Shown here: piece after piece, positions 9,552-17,184 of the stretch | Numbering within the stretch: the stretch's first letter is position 1 | How the letters are laid out: every line of letters starts with the position of its first letter | DNA from: Mycetocola manganoxydans | GTDB taxonomy: Bacteria; Actinomycetota; Actinomycetes; Actinomycetales; Microbacteriaceae | Direction: 5' to 3' | Length of the DNA: 64,000 nucleotides | NCBI RefSeq assembly: GCF_003667545.1 | Contig: NZ_RCUV01000009.1 | Location: 1 to 64,000 of the forward strand | Notes under the pieces: generated by a model | The model's database searches: none | What the model saw: only the letters and a program-made list of their open reading frames with translations | Told to the model about the DNA's origin: nothing | Position numbers and translations under genes: made by a program

Positions 9552-10190
9552 ATGCGACTGACAAAGCTCGAACACGCTGCCCTGCTTCTCGAAGACTCCG
9601 GACGGAAGCTCTTCATCGATCCGGGATCCTTCACGACGGCGATCACCGAGGGTGCACAATGCGTCGCGATTGTGATCACTCACGAGCATCCGGACCATTG
9701 GACGCCCGAGCAGATCGACCGCATCCTCAGCAAGAGCCCCGATGCCAGGATTTTTGGGCCAGCGGGCGTGGCCGCAGCGGCCAGCAACCTGCCCATCGAG
9801 GTCGTCAAGGCCGGTGACGAGGTCGAAGTGGGCCCGTTCACCCTTCGGTTCTTCGGAGAGAAGCACAACGTCATCCACGAATCGATTCCCGTCGTCGACA
9901 ACGTCGGCGTGCTCGTGAACGGAACGCTGTTCTACGGCGGTGACTCGTACACGGTGCCGGAGGATGTCGACGTCGACGTCCACGCGGTTCCTGCCGGTGC
10001 TCCCTGGCTGAAGATCGGCGACGTGATGGACTACGTTCTCGAGGTCAAGCCCAAGCGGTCCTTCCCCACGCACGAGATGACTCTCGCGAAAGCCGGCAAG
10101 GACATGTCGAACACGCGCATCAAATGGGCCACCGAGCAGAACGACGGCGAATTCTTCCCACTGATGCCGGGTGACTCCCTCGACATCTAG
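9552..10190 (+). CDS. Metallo-beta-lactamase-fold hydrolase (UPF0173/YtkL-like)
   Basis: A 212-residue protein of the small MBL-fold family. It begins MRLTKLEHAALLLEDSGRKLFIDPG, has the metal motif THEHPDH at about residues 42-48 (HxHxDH), an FGEKHNVIHES strand and a C-terminal FPTHEMTLAKAG histidine. Such proteins bind two metal ions and hydrolyse an unknown substrate. The start at 9552 is preferred over an in-frame codon 19 residues upstream because family members start at this point and a -10-like TTAGCT lies six bases before the ATG, suggesting a leaderless message. It converges with the histidine kinase gene. Confidence 0.85.
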   Translation: MRLTKLEHAALLLEDSGRKLFIDPGSFTTAITEGAQCVAIVITHEHPDHWTPEQIDRILSKSPDARIFGPAGVAAAASNLPIEVVKAGDEVEVGPFTLRFFGEKHNVIHESIPVVDNVGVLVNGTLFYGGDSYTVPEDVDVDVHAVPAGAPWLKIGDVMDYVLEVKPKRSFPTHEMTLAKAGKDMSNTRIKWATEQNDGEFFPLMPGDSLDI

Positions 10191-11911
10191 CCGACGGCGA
10201 CCGTCGCATCCTGAGGCAACCGGAGTGTGAACACTGTTCCCTCCCCCTCGACGCTCGCGACATCGAGTTCGCCGCCGTGCGCGCGAACGATCGCCTTTGT
10301 GATGACGAGACCGAGGCCGACCCCTGGCACCGCGTTCGCTGTTGCCGTCGAGGCGCGGAAGAAGCGCGTGGCGAGCTTGTCCAGTTCATCCGCCGCTATT
10401 CCCATGCCGGTATCCCGAACGGTGATCTCCACCGACTGCGGGAAGACGGACAGTCCGACGTGGACGCTCCCGCCGCGTGGCGTGAACTTGATGGCGTTCG
10501 AGACGAGATTGTCCACGGCCTGGCCGAGCCTGCGCCGGTCACCGGGGAACGATGTCGCTTCCGGGGCGATCTCCGCCGCCAGATGGATGCCGTTCGCCTC
10601 TGCGACGGGTCGCGCCGAGTCGACAGCGCCCTGGATGAGGTCCTCCGGGGACACCTCCTCGATCGTGAGCGGGAAGCCGCCTGAATCGGCCTGAGCGGTG
10701 AAGAGAAGGTCACCGACAAGACCGAGCAGCCGGTGCGCATTCCGTTCGGCCACCCCCAGGTACAACTGCTGCTCGTCGGAGAGGGGCGCGTCCTCGTCGT
10801 CCTTCATCAGTTCGAGGTAACCGAGAATCGAGCTCAGCGGGGTGCGGAGCTCGTGCGAAACGAGGCCGACGAATTCGTCCTTGAGCTTCGACACCTCGAC
10901 CGCGTGGGTGATGTCTGTCGCGACGAAGATGTATCCGGTGGGTGCCCCTGAAGCGTCCAGGCGAGGGCTGACAGCCACCTCGACGGGGAACTGGGTTCCC
11001 CCGGAGCGACGGTAGGTCCAGTCGTGGAGTTCCGGAACACCAAGCCGTGCAGACTCGACGAGTGCCGAGAAGCCGGGGTTGAGCACGGTGGCACCGGCCG
11101 GGTAGTTCAGTTCGCGCGACCTGTTCTCGAGTTCGTCGTCGAGGTGGAAGTCCAGGATCGACGCTCGCCCGACCACATCGGTCGCGCTGCGCCCCAGCAT
11201 CGCTTCCGCGCCCGGGTTGAACACATCGATCCGACCGACGAGGTCTGTGCCGATGATGGCCTGTATCGTGACGGCGTCGAGCACGCTCGACGTGAACTGG
11301 TTGGCGGTCCGGAGCTCGAACTCGGAGTCACGCAATTCGTCGAGGCTGTCCTCCCGCGCCTGGGCGAGGGACCGGATCGATTCCACCTGCACCCTTCGTT
11401 GCCGGGACATCTCGTTGACGATGCCTGCAACGATCGCGAAGACGAAGGGTGCGACGATGCCGCGCAGCCATTCGGTCGCGGTGCTGGGCACTTCGCCGTA
11501 GACGATGAACGGCAGCATGATGGCCGCCGCGGTCCCGATCCCGGCGACCAGAATCCATCGCCGACCCTCCTCCGCGGCGATCCAGATGACCGGGAGGATG
11601 ATGAGCGATGAGAACAGGGATGTCGCTCCTCCCGTCCCAACCCGGAGAAGAGCGATCGCGAACAACGCGGCGAGTGGCACGGAGAGCACCCAGAGGGACG
11701 GGGTCCTGGTCTTCGTGAACCACACAGCGAGGATCACCGACCCTGCTGCAACAGCAACGGCCACAACGAACGCGAACAGCTGGGTGATCGGAACGCCCGG
11801 GGTGTACAACGCGATGAGAAACGCCACCACGAGGGAGATCGCGGTGGGAGCATGCTTGAGCAAAGGACTTGGCTGGTCGACGCTGATCAGCTTGCCGACG
11901 TCGAACCTCAC
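10187..11911 (-). CDS. Membrane PAS sensor histidine kinase, last gene of the overlapping operon
   Basis: This 574-residue protein has six hydrophobic segments between about 21 and 165, a short coiled linker, a PAS domain (about 205-335), a HisKA dimerisation helix with phospho-acceptor His353 (VSHELRTPLS), and an HATPase domain with N box (DNLVSNAIKF), G1 (DTGMGIAADE) and G2 (GVGLGLVITKAI). It can sense a membrane or redox/ligand signal and pass phosphate to a receiver. Its start overlaps the stop of the upstream receiver by 4 bases. The only receivers in the operon are two stand-alone domains and one fused to a deacetylase, so no direct transcriptional output is visible. Confidence 0.93.
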   Translation of the reverse strand: MRFDVGKLISVDQPSPLLKHAPTAISLVVAFLIALYTPGVPITQLFAFVVAVAVAAGSVILAVWFTKTRTPSLWVLSVPLAALFAIALLRVGTGGATSLFSSLIILPVIWIAAEEGRRWILVAGIGTAAAIMLPFIVYGEVPSTATEWLRGIVAPFVFAIVAGIVNEMSRQRRVQVESIRSLAQAREDSLDELRDSEFELRTANQFTSSVLDAVTIQAIIGTDLVGRIDVFNPGAEAMLGRSATDVVGRASILDFHLDDELENRSRELNYPAGATVLNPGFSALVESARLGVPELHDWTYRRSGGTQFPVEVAVSPRLDASGAPTGYIFVATDITHAVEVSKLKDEFVGLVSHELRTPLSSILGYLELMKDDEDAPLSDEQQLYLGVAERNAHRLLGLVGDLLFTAQADSGGFPLTIEEVSPEDLIQGAVDSARPVAEANGIHLAAEIAPEATSFPGDRRRLGQAVDNLVSNAIKFTPRGGSVHVGLSVFPQSVEITVRDTGMGIAADELDKLATRFFRASTATANAVPGVGLGLVITKAIVRAHGGELDVASVEGEGTVFTLRLPQDATVAVG

Positions 11912-12303
11912 TGGGCCAGTTCCCTGCCGCGAGCGAGCTCAGCGAGCTTGGCGGCGAGAAGCCGTGGGCTGAAGGGCTTGGGCATGAAATCGTTCGCACC
12001 GGCGTCCATGCCGGCATCGCGCGAGGCTCCGCTGACGCCCGCAGACAGCAGAAGCACTGGGATGTGTTTGAGGGACGGGTCATTGCGGACCAGTCGGCAC
12101 ACATCAAGGCCGCTCATCCCCGGCATCGAGACATCCAGGACGACCACATCGGGGGCCTCATCGCGGATGAGAATCCAGGCCTGGGTTCCGTCGGTTGCGA
12201 CCGCCGCCAGTTCGAGACCGGCCTTTCGCACGGCGATCTCCACGAGCATCCGCATGTCGGGGTCGTCGTCGGCGATGACAACGCGAACGGGTGCCTCAGC
12301 CAT
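11908..12303 (-). CDS. Stand-alone response regulator receiver domain
   Basis: A 131-residue protein that is a single CheY-like domain: acidic pocket Asp12-Asp13-Asp14, phospho-acceptor Asp57 (VVVLDVSMPG), a Ser in place of Thr in LLLSAG, and the conserved Lys in PKPF. It has no output domain. The start follows GGAGGAACG directly and overlaps the upstream receiver gene by 8 bases; the stop overlaps the kinase start by 4 bases. A phospho-sink, a phosphorelay intermediate or a protein-interaction switch are the plausible roles. Confidence 0.93.
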   Translation of the reverse strand: MAEAPVRVVIADDDPDMRMLVEIAVRKAGLELAAVATDGTQAWILIRDEAPDVVVLDVSMPGMSGLDVCRLVRNDPSLKHIPVLLLSAGVSGASRDAGMDAGANDFMPKPFSPRLLAAKLAELARGRELAQ

Positions 12304-12664
12304 CGTTCCTCCAGTCGGGAAGGCAGCTTTCGAGCACCTGCTCGACGTTCTGTCTGGTGAATGGTTTCGGAAGCACGCCATCGGACTCGGGGAACTCAGC
12401 CGGATCGAGCACGCTCGTCACGACGATGGCGCATGCGGGCTGCTCGGCCTTCAGCAGTTCGATGAGCGTGGATCCGTCCATGCCCGGCAGCATGAGGTCG
12501 ACGACCGCGAGGTCAGGCGCGCTCTCGCGGTAGGCGAGAATCGCCTCTTCAGCGGATTTGGTGAGGACGACAGTGCAGCCTGCGCGTTCGAAGTTTCGCC
12601 GGAGCAGGTCCATCTGGTCCAGGTTGTCCTCGACGACGAGAACCCGCGGCGGGGACCCGGTCAC
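12296..12664 (-). CDS. Second stand-alone response regulator receiver domain
   Basis: This 122-residue single receiver has acidic residues Glu12-Asp13, phospho-acceptor Asp56 (AVVDLMLPGMDG), VVTS at the Thr/Ser position and LPKPF with the conserved Lys. It ends where the fold ends, so it lacks any DNA-binding or enzymatic output. It is one of three receivers encoded in the operon. Its start overlaps the stop of the small membrane protein gene by 4 bases and its stop overlaps the next receiver gene. Confidence 0.93.
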   Translation of the reverse strand: MTGSPPRVLVVEDNLDQMDLLRRNFERAGCTVVLTKSAEEAILAYRESAPDLAVVDLMLPGMDGSTLIELLKAEQPACAIVVTSVLDPAEFPESDGVLPKPFTRQNVEQVLESCLPDWRNDG

Positions 12665-12831
12665 GCGAAGAACAGCTCTCGTACGACGACCAGCAGCACG
12701 ACGAAAGCAATCGCGATCACCGTCTTGGGCACGAGTGCCCGCTCTCCCGCTCGGTTCTCATCGATCTCGGCCTGGAGGAACGCATCCCCCGGATGCCTCG
12801 GATCGCCGGCGGGCGGCGTGTGATCGATCAT
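12661..12831 (-). CDS. 56-residue single-pass membrane protein between glycosyltransferase and receivers
   Basis: The ATG at 12831 overlaps the stop of the glycosyltransferase gene in an ATGA junction, and the stop overlaps the next start in the same way, which argues that this short frame is translated. The peptide has a polar, Pro- and acid-rich N-terminal 33 residues and one C-terminal helix (TVIAIAFVVLLVVVREL, about 37-53) ending FFA. No family is recognised. A small partner of the processive glycosyltransferase, by analogy with PgaD-like subunits, is one possibility (inference only). Confidence 0.75.
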   Translation of the reverse strand: MIDHTPPAGDPRHPGDAFLQAEIDENRAGERALVPKTVIAIAFVVLLVVVRELFFA

Positions 12832-14327
12832 GCGGTGACTCTTCCCGTCTTCTCTGTCTTGTCCCACTTCGCCTCGGCGTGACGGAGTTCCTTGATGTAC
12901 GAGTCGAAGGTGATTGCGCACAGAAGTGAACCATAACCCACGAGGTAGATGAGAGCTGGCGAGAGCACCCGTCCGACCCTGGTCTTTTCGATCCTTCGCG
13001 CCAGCCAGGCACCGAGCATCGACACCGAGATCCAGATGTAGATCGACAGGGTGATCCAGAAGAGACCGGTCTCGGTCAATTGTGCTCCGAAGAGCGACGG
13101 CAGCCACTCGAGCAGCAGGCCGGGGAAGAACGCCGTGAGCATCACGAGCATGGAGATGATTCCCGGGAACGTCAGTACTTCACGCCAGGTCTTTCGAGTC
13201 AGTTCTCCATCGAGCTGGACAGCCAGGGCGAGAGTGAACGTGAACGTGCAGGCGGCGGTGATCCACAGAGCTCGGAAAAGCACCGTTGCCAGGTCGCTTT
13301 GAAGCAACAGGAGCCCGACGAGGCCGATCGACGAAAGAACCATCGCGATCGGGAGCAACCACAGGCTGAACCACACGATGCCGAACGAGATCGTGCCGAG
13401 CTTGTGGTCCTTCGATGGGCGGAACCAGATGTTGCGATACCGCGACGTGACGGTGACGTTCCCCCGCGCCCAGCGGAGTCGCTGCTTCCACAGTGCATCG
13501 ATCGAACCGGGCTCCTCCGCGAGAACGACCGCGAGCGGTTCGAAGACAACCGTGCGTCCCTTGAGTTGGGTTTCGAACGTGGTGATCGTGTCCTCGGCGA
13601 GAGACGACGTGTCGATCTGTCCGCCGATGGCGAGAAGATTCTCGCGAGAGTGCAATTGGGCACCGCCGGCGAGACAGGCCTGGGCGCCGAGCACATTCTG
13701 GGCACGGCGAGCCGCAGGTTGCGAAAGAACGTACTCGAGGGCGATGAACCGCGTGAGGTAGTTCTTGTCCTTACTTCCCTCGCGAATGTACGCAGATACC
13801 GCTCCGACGGCGGGGTCGGCGAGGTGCCGGGTCATCCGTCGCAGGGAGTTCGGGGTGTAGATGACATCAGCATCCATCACAAGGAGCGCCTGCATCCAGT
13901 CGTCTTCGAGGACGACGCGGATGCCGTGATTGAGGGTGTGGGCTTTGCCTTCGCCGCCCTTTTCCCTGCGCAGGTGGAACACGTTGCCGGGATACTGTTT
14001 TGCCTTGCGACGGACGACGTCGGGTGTGTCATCGGTGCTGGCATCGTCGACGACGTACAGGCGCAATGATTCGAGCGGGTATTCAAGCGCCATCAGTCGG
14101 TCGATCGACGCCCCGATCACCGCCCCTTCGTTCCAGGCGGGGATCACGATGGCCACCCGAGGCGTGTACGGTGCCGCCTTGCGGTAGTGGTTGACGACCG
14201 CGTGAACGGGGATCGCCAGGAACGTGTATGCGGCGGACACGACGGGGATCGCGCCGGTGCCGACGAAGACGAGAAGAATGACAGCGAGGATGCCGCCGAG
14301 CACCGCGAAAAGATCGTCCGCGTTCAC
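12828..14327 (-). CDS. Processive family 2 glycosyltransferase (PgaC/cellulose-synthase-like)
   Basis: A 499-residue membrane enzyme. It has one or two N-terminal helices (about 7-45), a GT-A domain (about 55-290) with PAWNEG (63-68), VVDDASTDD (92-100), the metal-binding MDAD (Asp152/Asp154), catalytic LAED (Asp246) and QRLRW (282-286), then four to five C-terminal helices. This D,D,D,QxxRW set defines processive beta-glycosyltransferases such as poly-N-acetylglucosamine, hyaluronan and cellulose synthases. The product is not predictable, but the deacetylase fused to a receiver in the same operon suggests an N-acetylated sugar. Start overlaps the PHP gene by 4 bases. Confidence 0.92.
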   Translation of the reverse strand: MNADDLFAVLGGILAVILLVFVGTGAIPVVSAAYTFLAIPVHAVVNHYRKAAPYTPRVAIVIPAWNEGAVIGASIDRLMALEYPLESLRLYVVDDASTDDTPDVVRRKAKQYPGNVFHLRREKGGEGKAHTLNHGIRVVLEDDWMQALLVMDADVIYTPNSLRRMTRHLADPAVGAVSAYIREGSKDKNYLTRFIALEYVLSQPAARRAQNVLGAQACLAGGAQLHSRENLLAIGGQIDTSSLAEDTITTFETQLKGRTVVFEPLAVVLAEEPGSIDALWKQRLRWARGNVTVTSRYRNIWFRPSKDHKLGTISFGIVWFSLWLLPIAMVLSSIGLVGLLLLQSDLATVLFRALWITAACTFTFTLALAVQLDGELTRKTWREVLTFPGIISMLVMLTAFFPGLLLEWLPSLFGAQLTETGLFWITLSIYIWISVSMLGAWLARRIEKTRVGRVLSPALIYLVGYGSLLCAITFDSYIKELRHAEAKWDKTEKTGRVTA

Positions 14328-15052
14328 GAGATACCCGCGCCCAGAAGAAGCTGCTGAACGCCGCGATAGACGCCGACGTCACCCGCCGTGTGGCTGTCGG
14401 TCGATGCGACCAGCTCCGCACCAGCAGCGAGCGCGGCTTTCAGCGCCCGGCTTCCGGGGCAGAGCCACTTCTCGTTCACTTCGATGAGGGTTCCCGTGCG
14501 AGCGGCCGCCGAGGCCCACACCGACAGGTGCTCGTCGCTGAGGTCGTCCTCGGAGAGCCCGATCTTCGGCAGGATCGAAAAGCAATGCGCGAGCTGCGCC
14601 GATGGTACGGACTCCATCGACGCGACGAGCGCGCCGATGAGGAGGTCAACGGCATCCGTCGCAGCCATGCCTGACTCGATGCGTTCGCGAGTCTCGCGGG
14701 GCGACCACGGACCGTCCGTTCCCGGGAACTGGTGGTCCGCAATTAGAACGGCATCGATACCGCCGGCGCCGAAGCGGAGACTCGGTGGTACATCGAGTCG
14801 GCCGCTGGCATCGAGGATCTTGACCTCGACGCCGGTGATGACCGTCATCCCGTCCGGCACGGTCAGTTCGCGCGTCGCACGAAGAAAGTCCGGCAGCCAT
14901 GGCGTGGACTCACGGACGTGATCGACCAGCCGGAGCCGGGTAAGACCTCGCGCGTGGGCCGCAGAGACATTCTCGGCGAGCGTGCTGGCGGCGTCGTCCG
15001 AGAACGTCGAGTGGACGTGGTGGTCTCCCTTGAGAAGGCCGGCGGCCGTCAC
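14324..15052 (-). CDS. PHP-domain metal-dependent phosphoesterase
   Basis: The 242-residue protein is a single PHP domain. DHHVHSTFSDDA (10-21) provides the first His-x-His motif, LVDHVRE the next His, GVEVKI the conserved Glu, IADHQF another His, and ASTDSH the terminal Asp-x-His. The family includes histidinol phosphatases and various phosphoesterases or nuclease domains. The histidine pathway is not otherwise present here, and the operon context suggests action on a sugar phosphate or a precursor of the surface product (inference). Four-base overlaps with both neighbours. Confidence 0.88.
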   Translation of the reverse strand: MTAAGLLKGDHHVHSTFSDDAASTLAENVSAAHARGLTRLRLVDHVRESTPWLPDFLRATRELTVPDGMTVITGVEVKILDASGRLDVPPSLRFGAGGIDAVLIADHQFPGTDGPWSPRETRERIESGMAATDAVDLLIGALVASMESVPSAQLAHCFSILPKIGLSEDDLSDEHLSVWASAAARTGTLIEVNEKWLCPGSRALKAALAAGAELVASTDSHTAGDVGVYRGVQQLLLGAGIS

Positions 15053-16047
15053 TGGTCGAGCCCGTCGTCGTGCGCAGCGTTCTCGGAGATCAGAATCTCG
15101 GAGGTCGGGACGAAGACGTCCTCGAGGTAGCGGACGTTGGCGATCTCGGCGAACTCGATCCGTTCGGGCAGTTCGGTGCCGAGCGCAAGATCGAGCGCCA
15201 GCGACGGCATGTCCACACCGGCAGCGATCGTGAGGGGCATGGCGCCGGGGAACCGCGGGTTGACCTCGAGGAGTGCGGGTATCCCGGCACGGTCGAGGCG
15301 CAACTGAACGTTGGCGACGCCGGTGAGCCCGATTGCGGCTGCGACGGTCGCTGCCGTCTCTTCGAGCGCTGAATCTCTCACGGTTCGACCGGCGATGGAA
15401 ACGCCGGAGTCGACGCGGGTCCTGGTTCGCGGGACAGCAGCGAGAACGCGACCGGAGGCATCCGCGAAGACGTCGACGGAGAACTCATCACCGGGCAGGA
15501 ACTCCTGGATGATGAGCGCTTCGTCGAAACCGGTCGCGACGAGAGCCTCCCGGCTGTCGACGATGCGGACGCCCCGGGATCCCGCACCACGCCGCGGTTT
15601 GACGATGACAGGGAAATCCCACGGCTCGGAGGCTCCCTCGGCGGTGAGGAGGTGTGTCGTGGGCACGCGAGCTGCCCCGGTCACACGCTCCGCGAGGAGG
15701 TATTTGTCGAGAGTGACGTCAAGCGTCTCGATGGAGGGCGCAGCGAGAACGGCCCCGGCTGCCTTCAGGTCAGCGCGACGAGCCGCGAGGGCCGGAAGCT
15801 CCGCGTCGACCGTTGAGAAGACGACGTCGATGGCTTCCGTGCGACACAGGTCGATGATGGCGTCGACGAAGTCCGCTGCGTCACCGCGCGGAACGATTCG
15901 GCGGCGGTCGGCGGATACGAGGTACAGGCCGCTTGCCCAGCCGTCCATGTCAGCGGAGAAGAGATCGACGTCAGCGCGCTTGAGCAGTGAACGGAGCACA
16001 GCGACTCCGGCCGGTCCCCCTGTCCCGGTTACCAGTACTCGTGTCAT
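15049..16047 (-). CDS. ATP-grasp domain protein (carbamoyl-phosphate-synthase-like)
   Basis: A 332-residue ATP-grasp ligase. The N-terminal pre-ATP-grasp fold starts MTRVLVTGTGGPAGVAVLRS, the ATP-binding part contains DFPVIVKPRRGAGSRGVRI and IIQEFLPGDEFSVDVF, and the metal site is in PALLEVNPRFPGAMPLTI. Proteins of this type join a carboxylate to an amine or thiol using ATP. No amino-acid or peptide partner is evident, so the substrate is unknown. Overlaps of 4 bases with the upstream receiver-deacetylase gene and the downstream PHP gene imply coupled translation. Confidence 0.9.
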   Translation of the reverse strand: MTRVLVTGTGGPAGVAVLRSLLKRADVDLFSADMDGWASGLYLVSADRRRIVPRGDAADFVDAIIDLCRTEAIDVVFSTVDAELPALAARRADLKAAGAVLAAPSIETLDVTLDKYLLAERVTGAARVPTTHLLTAEGASEPWDFPVIVKPRRGAGSRGVRIVDSREALVATGFDEALIIQEFLPGDEFSVDVFADASGRVLAAVPRTRTRVDSGVSIAGRTVRDSALEETAATVAAAIGLTGVANVQLRLDRAGIPALLEVNPRFPGAMPLTIAAGVDMPSLALDLALGTELPERIEFAEIANVRYLEDVFVPTSEILISENAAHDDGLDQ

Positions 16048-17120
16048 CGTTGTGCTCCCTCGTCGTGGCTTGCGTGTTTGACCGCGCGGACCGCGGTTTC
16101 GATGTCGCGGTGTGTTACCGCCAGTTCGGTCGCCTCCCGGACGATCTCAAGCGGTTCGCAGTTCTTGCCGGAGCCGTAGCGGCTCCAGTACCTCGCTGTG
16201 GCGAGGACGAAATCCGGCTCGAGGTAGTCGCGGATGCCAGCCTGTGACGCAAAGCTCGCCAAAAGCTCCAGTTTGGTCTCGGTGAAACCATCGATCGAGA
16301 CGAAACGCGTTGGCCGGAAATCGACCGTTGCCGACGGACTCTGGAAGCACGCCACCGTGTTCACCCGCCTGGTGGCGACGAGGGCAGCTGCATGGACGGC
16401 GCGATGGTCCTGATGGCGGTCGTGATCGCTGTGGGTGTAAACGATGGTGGGTGTGACCTCAGCCACGACCCGCTCGATGATTCCAACGGTTGGATCCGAG
16501 TTGCTGATCGCTGTATCGGGGAGGTCCTCGAGAAAGAGCCGCGCTCCGAGCATCTCCGCGGCAGCGAGGGATTCGTGCTGACGCCCGTCTGCTTCCCCAC
16601 CGCGCGACCCGCGCGACAGGGTCAGGATTGCGACCGAGTCCCCCGCTGCTCGATGAGCGGCGAGGAGCCCGCCGACGCCGATTTCGACATCGTCGGGGTG
16701 AGCGCCGATGGCAAGGACGACGTTGCGGGGTACGGATGCCTGCGCGCGGCGGAACCCCGCAGCCAGCCTTGTCGCCACGCTCACCATTTCGGCGGAGGCG
16801 ATGGGCTTGGTGAGGAATTCGTCCGCCGCGTTACGCAACGCGGAGACCGCGTAGCTCACCGAGACGTGCGCGGTCATCACGACGACGGGCGTACCCGGCT
16901 GCGCGTCACGGACCTCGGCGATGAGGTCGAGGCCGGTCATCCCCGGCATCTCGATGTCGGTGATCACCACGTCCGGGGCGAACTCAACGGTGTTCCGCCT
17001 GGCGGTGAGAGGGTCGGACAGCGCCCGGACGTCGAAGCCTTTTCTGGTGAGAATCGTCTGAACATAGAACAGAACGTCCAGGTCGTCTTCGACCACGAGC
17101 ACCCGATATGCGTTTTCCAC
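16044..17120 (-). CDS. Response regulator receiver fused to PIG-L family deacetylase, first gene of the operon
   Basis: This 358-residue protein has two clear parts. Residues 1-125 are a full receiver: Glu11-Asp12-Asp13, phospho-acceptor Asp55 (VVITDIEMPG), Thr83 and Lys105 (LTKP). Residues 133-345 are a PIG-L/LmbE/MshB-type de-N-acetylase with AHPDD (140-144), GxGG and the second zinc motif HSDHDRHQDHRAVH. These metalloenzymes remove acetyl groups from N-acetylglucosamine-type sugars. The fusion suggests that phosphorylation controls deacetylation directly. It starts with GTG after a GAGGGGGGA stretch, 64 bp after the M23 peptidase stop. A TAGAGT -10 candidate lies at 17146-17151. Confidence 0.92.
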   Translation of the reverse strand: MENAYRVLVVEDDLDVLFYVQTILTRKGFDVRALSDPLTARRNTVEFAPDVVITDIEMPGMTGLDLIAEVRDAQPGTPVVVMTAHVSVSYAVSALRNAADEFLTKPIASAEMVSVATRLAAGFRRAQASVPRNVVLAIGAHPDDVEIGVGGLLAAHRAAGDSVAILTLSRGSRGGEADGRQHESLAAAEMLGARLFLEDLPDTAISNSDPTVGIIERVVAEVTPTIVYTHSDHDRHQDHRAVHAAALVATRRVNTVACFQSPSATVDFRPTRFVSIDGFTETKLELLASFASQAGIRDYLEPDFVLATARYWSRYGSGKNCEPLEIVREATELAVTHRDIETAVRAVKHASHDEGAQR

Positions 17121-17184
17121 AGTCCCCCCTCAGAGCCTGGGGACTACTCTAAGTGCTCGCCGGAACCGATCCGGCATACACACC

